Assembly: GCA_910585745.1 (NCBI GenBank)
Contig: CAJUFM010000098.1
Span: 1 to 7,365 of the forward strand
DNA: 7,365 nucleotides
DNA from: an uncultured Eubacterium sp.
Lineage (GTDB): Bacteria; Bacillota; Clostridia; Lachnospirales; Lachnospiraceae
Direction of reading: 5' to 3'
Each line of letters begins with the position of its first letter. The stretch's first letter is position 1. This document shows positions 6,002 to 7,365 of this stretch, piece by piece. Position numbers and translations under genes: made by a program. The notes below the pieces were generated by a model. The model was not told the origin of the DNA. It was given only the letters and a program-made list of their open reading frames with translations, and did not search any database.

Positions 6002-6076
6002 CGGGGTATGGCTCAGTTTGGCTAGAGCGCATCGTTCGGGACGATGAGGCCGCAGGTTCAAATCCTGTTACCCCGA
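6002..6076 (+). tRNA. tRNA-Pro (anticodon CGG)
   Basis: A complete 75-nt cloverleaf. Acceptor arms CGGGGTA and TACCCCG pair fully with C1-G72 and discriminator A, typical of proline. The D stem is GCTC/GAGC. The anticodon stem CATCG/CGATG encloses TTCGGGA, giving anticodon CGG (reads CCG) with G37. The variable loop is AGGCC. The T arm is GCAGG-TTCAAAT-CCTGT with one terminal G-T pair. CCA is not encoded. It has its own promoter and terminator and is the only plus-strand gene here. Confidence 0.97.
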
Positions 6077-6080
6077 TAAA

Positions 6081-6110
6081 AAAATGGCAGAGCGAAAGTT
6101 CTGCCATTTT
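6081..6110 (+). terminator. Bidirectional rho-independent terminator
   Basis: AAAATGGCAGA (6081-6091) and TCTGCCATTTT (6100-6110) form a perfect 11-bp stem with an 8-base GCGAAAGT loop. T residues follow on the plus strand, and T residues also follow on the minus strand. It ends the tRNA-Pro transcript, and in the opposite direction it ends the YbjQ operon whose stop codon is at 6161. Confidence 0.9.
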
Positions 6111-6160
6111 TATTTACACGGGCGGCACCAAATTGGCGTCCATGATCAATCCCTCACCGC

Positions 6161-6472
6161 CTACTTAAACTTCACGGCAGTTCCATATGCCATGACTTCT
6201 GCCGCTCCCTGCATAACTGCTGCTGAGGCATACCTGACATTCACGATGGCATCTGCTCCCAGGCTCTCCGCTTCCGCTACCATTCTCTTCGTAGCAAGAG
6301 CTCTTGCATCATTCATCATATCTGTATATGCTTTCAGCTCTCCTCCCACAAGGGTTTTAAAACTCTGGGTAATATCCCGCCCTACATTTTTTGACTGGAT
6401 CGTACTTCCCTTCACCAGTCCAAGCATCTCCAGCTCTTTTCCACTGATCGTTTCAGTATTGACTAAGATCAT
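6161..6472 (-). CDS. YbjQ/UPF0145 family protein
   Basis: A 103-aa full-length member of the YbjQ (UPF0145) family. The typical features are present in order: a beta-rich N-terminus with ETISGKE, the VGRDI stretch at 30-34, the LVGGELKAYT helix start at 41-50, a long helix with ARALATKRM, and the C-terminal LGADAIVNVRY (71-81). Family members form small ring-like oligomers and have been proposed as heavy-metal binders, but no biochemical role is established. The ATG at 6470-6472 has GGAG six bases upstream. Its first 20 bases overlap the end of the 76-aa membrane protein gene, so translation is probably coupled. It is the last gene of the three-gene operon, ending before the shared terminator. 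Confidence 0.93.
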   Translation of the reverse strand: MILVNTETISGKELEMLGLVKGSTIQSKNVGRDITQSFKTLVGGELKAYTDMMNDARALATKRMVAEAESLGADAIVNVRYASAAVMQGAAEVMAYGTAVKFK

Positions 6473-6683
6473 CTTCTTCTCCGCTCCTTATCTCTTTTAT
6501 TCTGCTCGCAGTAACACCGATCATCACTCCTGCCAGGGCGAGAGGCACAAAGATAAGAAGCCCCTTCACCAGACCAGATATGCCGCTGATCAACGCCAGC
6601 AATACCGCCAAGCCAGCATAATAGATCACAAATAGAACCGCGATCACTACCGGGGCGACCATTTTCTTTCCGTGAAGGTTCAT
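6453..6683 (-). CDS. Small two-span membrane protein, YbjQ operon
   Basis: A 76-aa protein not recognised by name. Two hydrophobic segments, about residues 9-33 and 37-58, are joined by a short Gly/Ser/Lys turn and followed by a charged cytoplasmic-looking tail (RIKEIRSGEEDD). The ATG at 6681-6683 directly abuts the TAA of the preceding 40-aa gene, and the only Shine-Dalgarno-like sequence (GAGGGG) lies about 12 bases back inside that gene, so initiation is likely coupled. Its 3' end overlaps the YbjQ start by 20 bp. The tight packing suggests it works with YbjQ, perhaps anchoring it at the membrane; this is inference only. Confidence 0.85.
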   Translation of the reverse strand: MNLHGKKMVAPVVIAVLFVIYYAGLAVLLALISGISGLVKGLLIFVPLALAGVMIGVTASRIKEIRSGEEDDLSQY

Positions 6684-6806
6684 TTACACATCCATCCCCT
6701 CATCTTTTAACGTATCCTTCACACCAGCCACAACCGCTGTAACAGCTGCCACCACTACGACCACTGCAATGATAACCAGCGCTACACTGCCTGTAAGAAT
6801 TCCCAT
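6684..6806 (-). CDS. 40-aa single-span membrane protein, first gene of the YbjQ operon
   Basis: A short gene that is easily missed. ATG 6804-6806 to TAA 6684-6686 encodes MGILTGSVAL, a very hydrophobic Val/Ala/Ile run to about residue 27, then GVKDTLKDEGMDV. The profile is one membrane helix with a short charged C-terminus. AGGTG lies seven bases before the ATG, behind an extended -10 promoter at 6898-6926. Its stop touches the ATG of the 76-aa gene with no gap. A clean promoter, ribosome binding site and coupling make it a credible gene despite its size. Its function is unknown, and a regulatory or structural partner of the two following proteins is possible. Confidence 0.75.
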   Translation of the reverse strand: MGILTGSVALVIIAVVVVVAAVTAVVAGVKDTLKDEGMDV

Positions 6807-6897
6807 TATCTAACACCTGCCTTCCATCTGAAACATACTTAAGGAATTGATACCAGGAACAAAAAATTTTCTGTCCCCAGCATCATAAATTATTTCC

Positions 6898-6926
6898 ATT
6901 GTACCATAAAATCATAAATGATACAA
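6898..6926 (-). promoter_or_regulatory. Extended -10 promoter of the small membrane protein-YbjQ operon
   Basis: The minus strand has TTGTAT (complement of 6921-6926), a 17-base spacer ending in TGG, and TACAAT (complement of 6898-6903), giving an extended -10. The start point is near 6891, leaving a leader of about 85 nt. The element ATCATAAAT occurs at 6882-6890 and 6911-6919, and ATCAT-N2-ATGAT forms a small dyad (6911-6922) in the spacer, a possible operator. Between 6807 and 6960 I see nothing else. Confidence 0.65.
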
Positions 6927-6960
6927 TCCCATTCCCACTTGAATTCAGGGCGGCAGCAAA

Positions 6961-7302
6961 TCAAATGATCAATACAGGAATCTTTGACTTCTTGGCATCC
7001 TTCAGAATACTTTTTAAGAAATCGGATATTTCATTACTGCTCATGTTTTTAGAAAGACCTGATTCATAGATCGAATCTATGACTATTAATTCAGAGTACT
7101 CCGAATTAACAAATTTCTTGGCAGCGATTAAAGCATCTACAGAATCACATTTTACAAGAGTAAGATAATCATGAATAATATCATGTGCTCTTGCCTGTGT
7201 CCGGGTATATGCATTTCCACCGTCAAGGTACATAATGTTTGCTCCGATTATTTCTTTCTGCAGGGAAGAAATAATGGTAAAAGCTAATTGTCTGCTATTC
7301 AT
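6961..7302 (-). CDS. RecA/Rad51-superfamily-like fragment with degenerate Walker A
   Basis: About 113 aa from ATG 7300-7302, which has AGGAG eight bases upstream. In-frame coding continues upstream through an ATG at 7306-7308 and a TTG at 7339-7341, and stays open to the window edge (7365), so the true gene may be longer or run off the window. The layout resembles a RecA/Rad51 core: strand YTIIILGEMHMNSRQLAFTI where a P-loop (GxxxxGKT) would sit but reads GEMHMNSR, then IMYLDGGNAYTR, then Walker B-like LIVIDS, then helix and IPVLII before TGA. It ends just where Rad51-type proteins usually continue, so the C-terminus also looks truncated. It is visibly more AT-rich than its neighbours. It may be a decayed or acquired ATPase relic, and the family call is tentative. 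Confidence 0.55.
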   Translation of the reverse strand: MNSRQLAFTIISSLQKEIIGANIMYLDGGNAYTRTQARAHDIIHDYLTLVKCDSVDALIAAKKFVNSEYSELIVIDSIYESGLSKNMSSNEISDFLKSILKDAKKSKIPVLII

Positions 7303-7365
7303 ATGCATCTCTCCTAGTATAATAATGGTGTAGTCAATCAAGACTACTTGGTTAATATGTTTCTT

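Noticed and set aside
5986..6168. 60-codon plus-strand open frame
   Set aside because: It runs through tRNA-Pro and its terminator, so it is not a protein gene.
7330..7347. GTAGTC-AATCAA-GACTAC inverted repeat
   Set aside because: The arms are only six bases and lie inside a frame that appears to be coding, so it gives no firm support for an operator.

Overview
The window looks like chromosomal DNA of a gut-type clostridium, most likely a Lachnospiraceae member. This rests on moderate GC, AGGAGG-type ribosome binding sites, GTG starts next to ATG, a tRNA-Pro gene without an encoded CCA, and several proteins of a type I know from that family. The family assignment is from memory and inference, not from a search. 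Every protein gene I support is on the minus strand; the only plus-strand gene is the tRNA. No CRISPR array, insertion sequence or phage structural gene is visible.

Layout, left to right. Positions 58-1662 hold a 534-aa cytosolic protein of unknown function with a GTG start. A perfect 11-bp hairpin (1702-1739) separates it from a 136-aa protein (1791-2201) of a Lachnospiraceae-type family of unknown function. That gene is preceded by a roughly 170-nt leader carrying overlapping mini-ORFs. A 103-aa protein (2413-2724) follows, with its own near-consensus promoter.

The centre is a compact three-gene run read from 5638 down to 2837: a secreted M15-type zinc peptidase, a CobW/COG0523 GTPase with a His/Cys-rich metal-binding insert, and a second CobW-like P-loop protein fused to a YcgQ/DUF1980-like domain. 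Gaps of about 35 nt suggest one operon. Two diverged G3E paralogues together, one built to hold metal and one carrying a domain normally attached to a permease partner, suggest metal (probably zinc) homeostasis. This is the most interesting system here.

Next come a PnuC-like transporter C-terminal remnant (5706-5963), tRNA-Pro(CGG) with its own promoter and a bidirectional terminator, and a tightly coupled operon read from 6806 down to 6161. That operon encodes a 40-aa single-span membrane protein, a 76-aa two-span membrane protein and a YbjQ/UPF0145 protein, behind an extended -10 promoter. The right edge (6961-7302, possibly running off the window) is a visibly AT-rich RecA/Rad51-like fragment with a degenerate Walker A motif, probably acquired or decaying.
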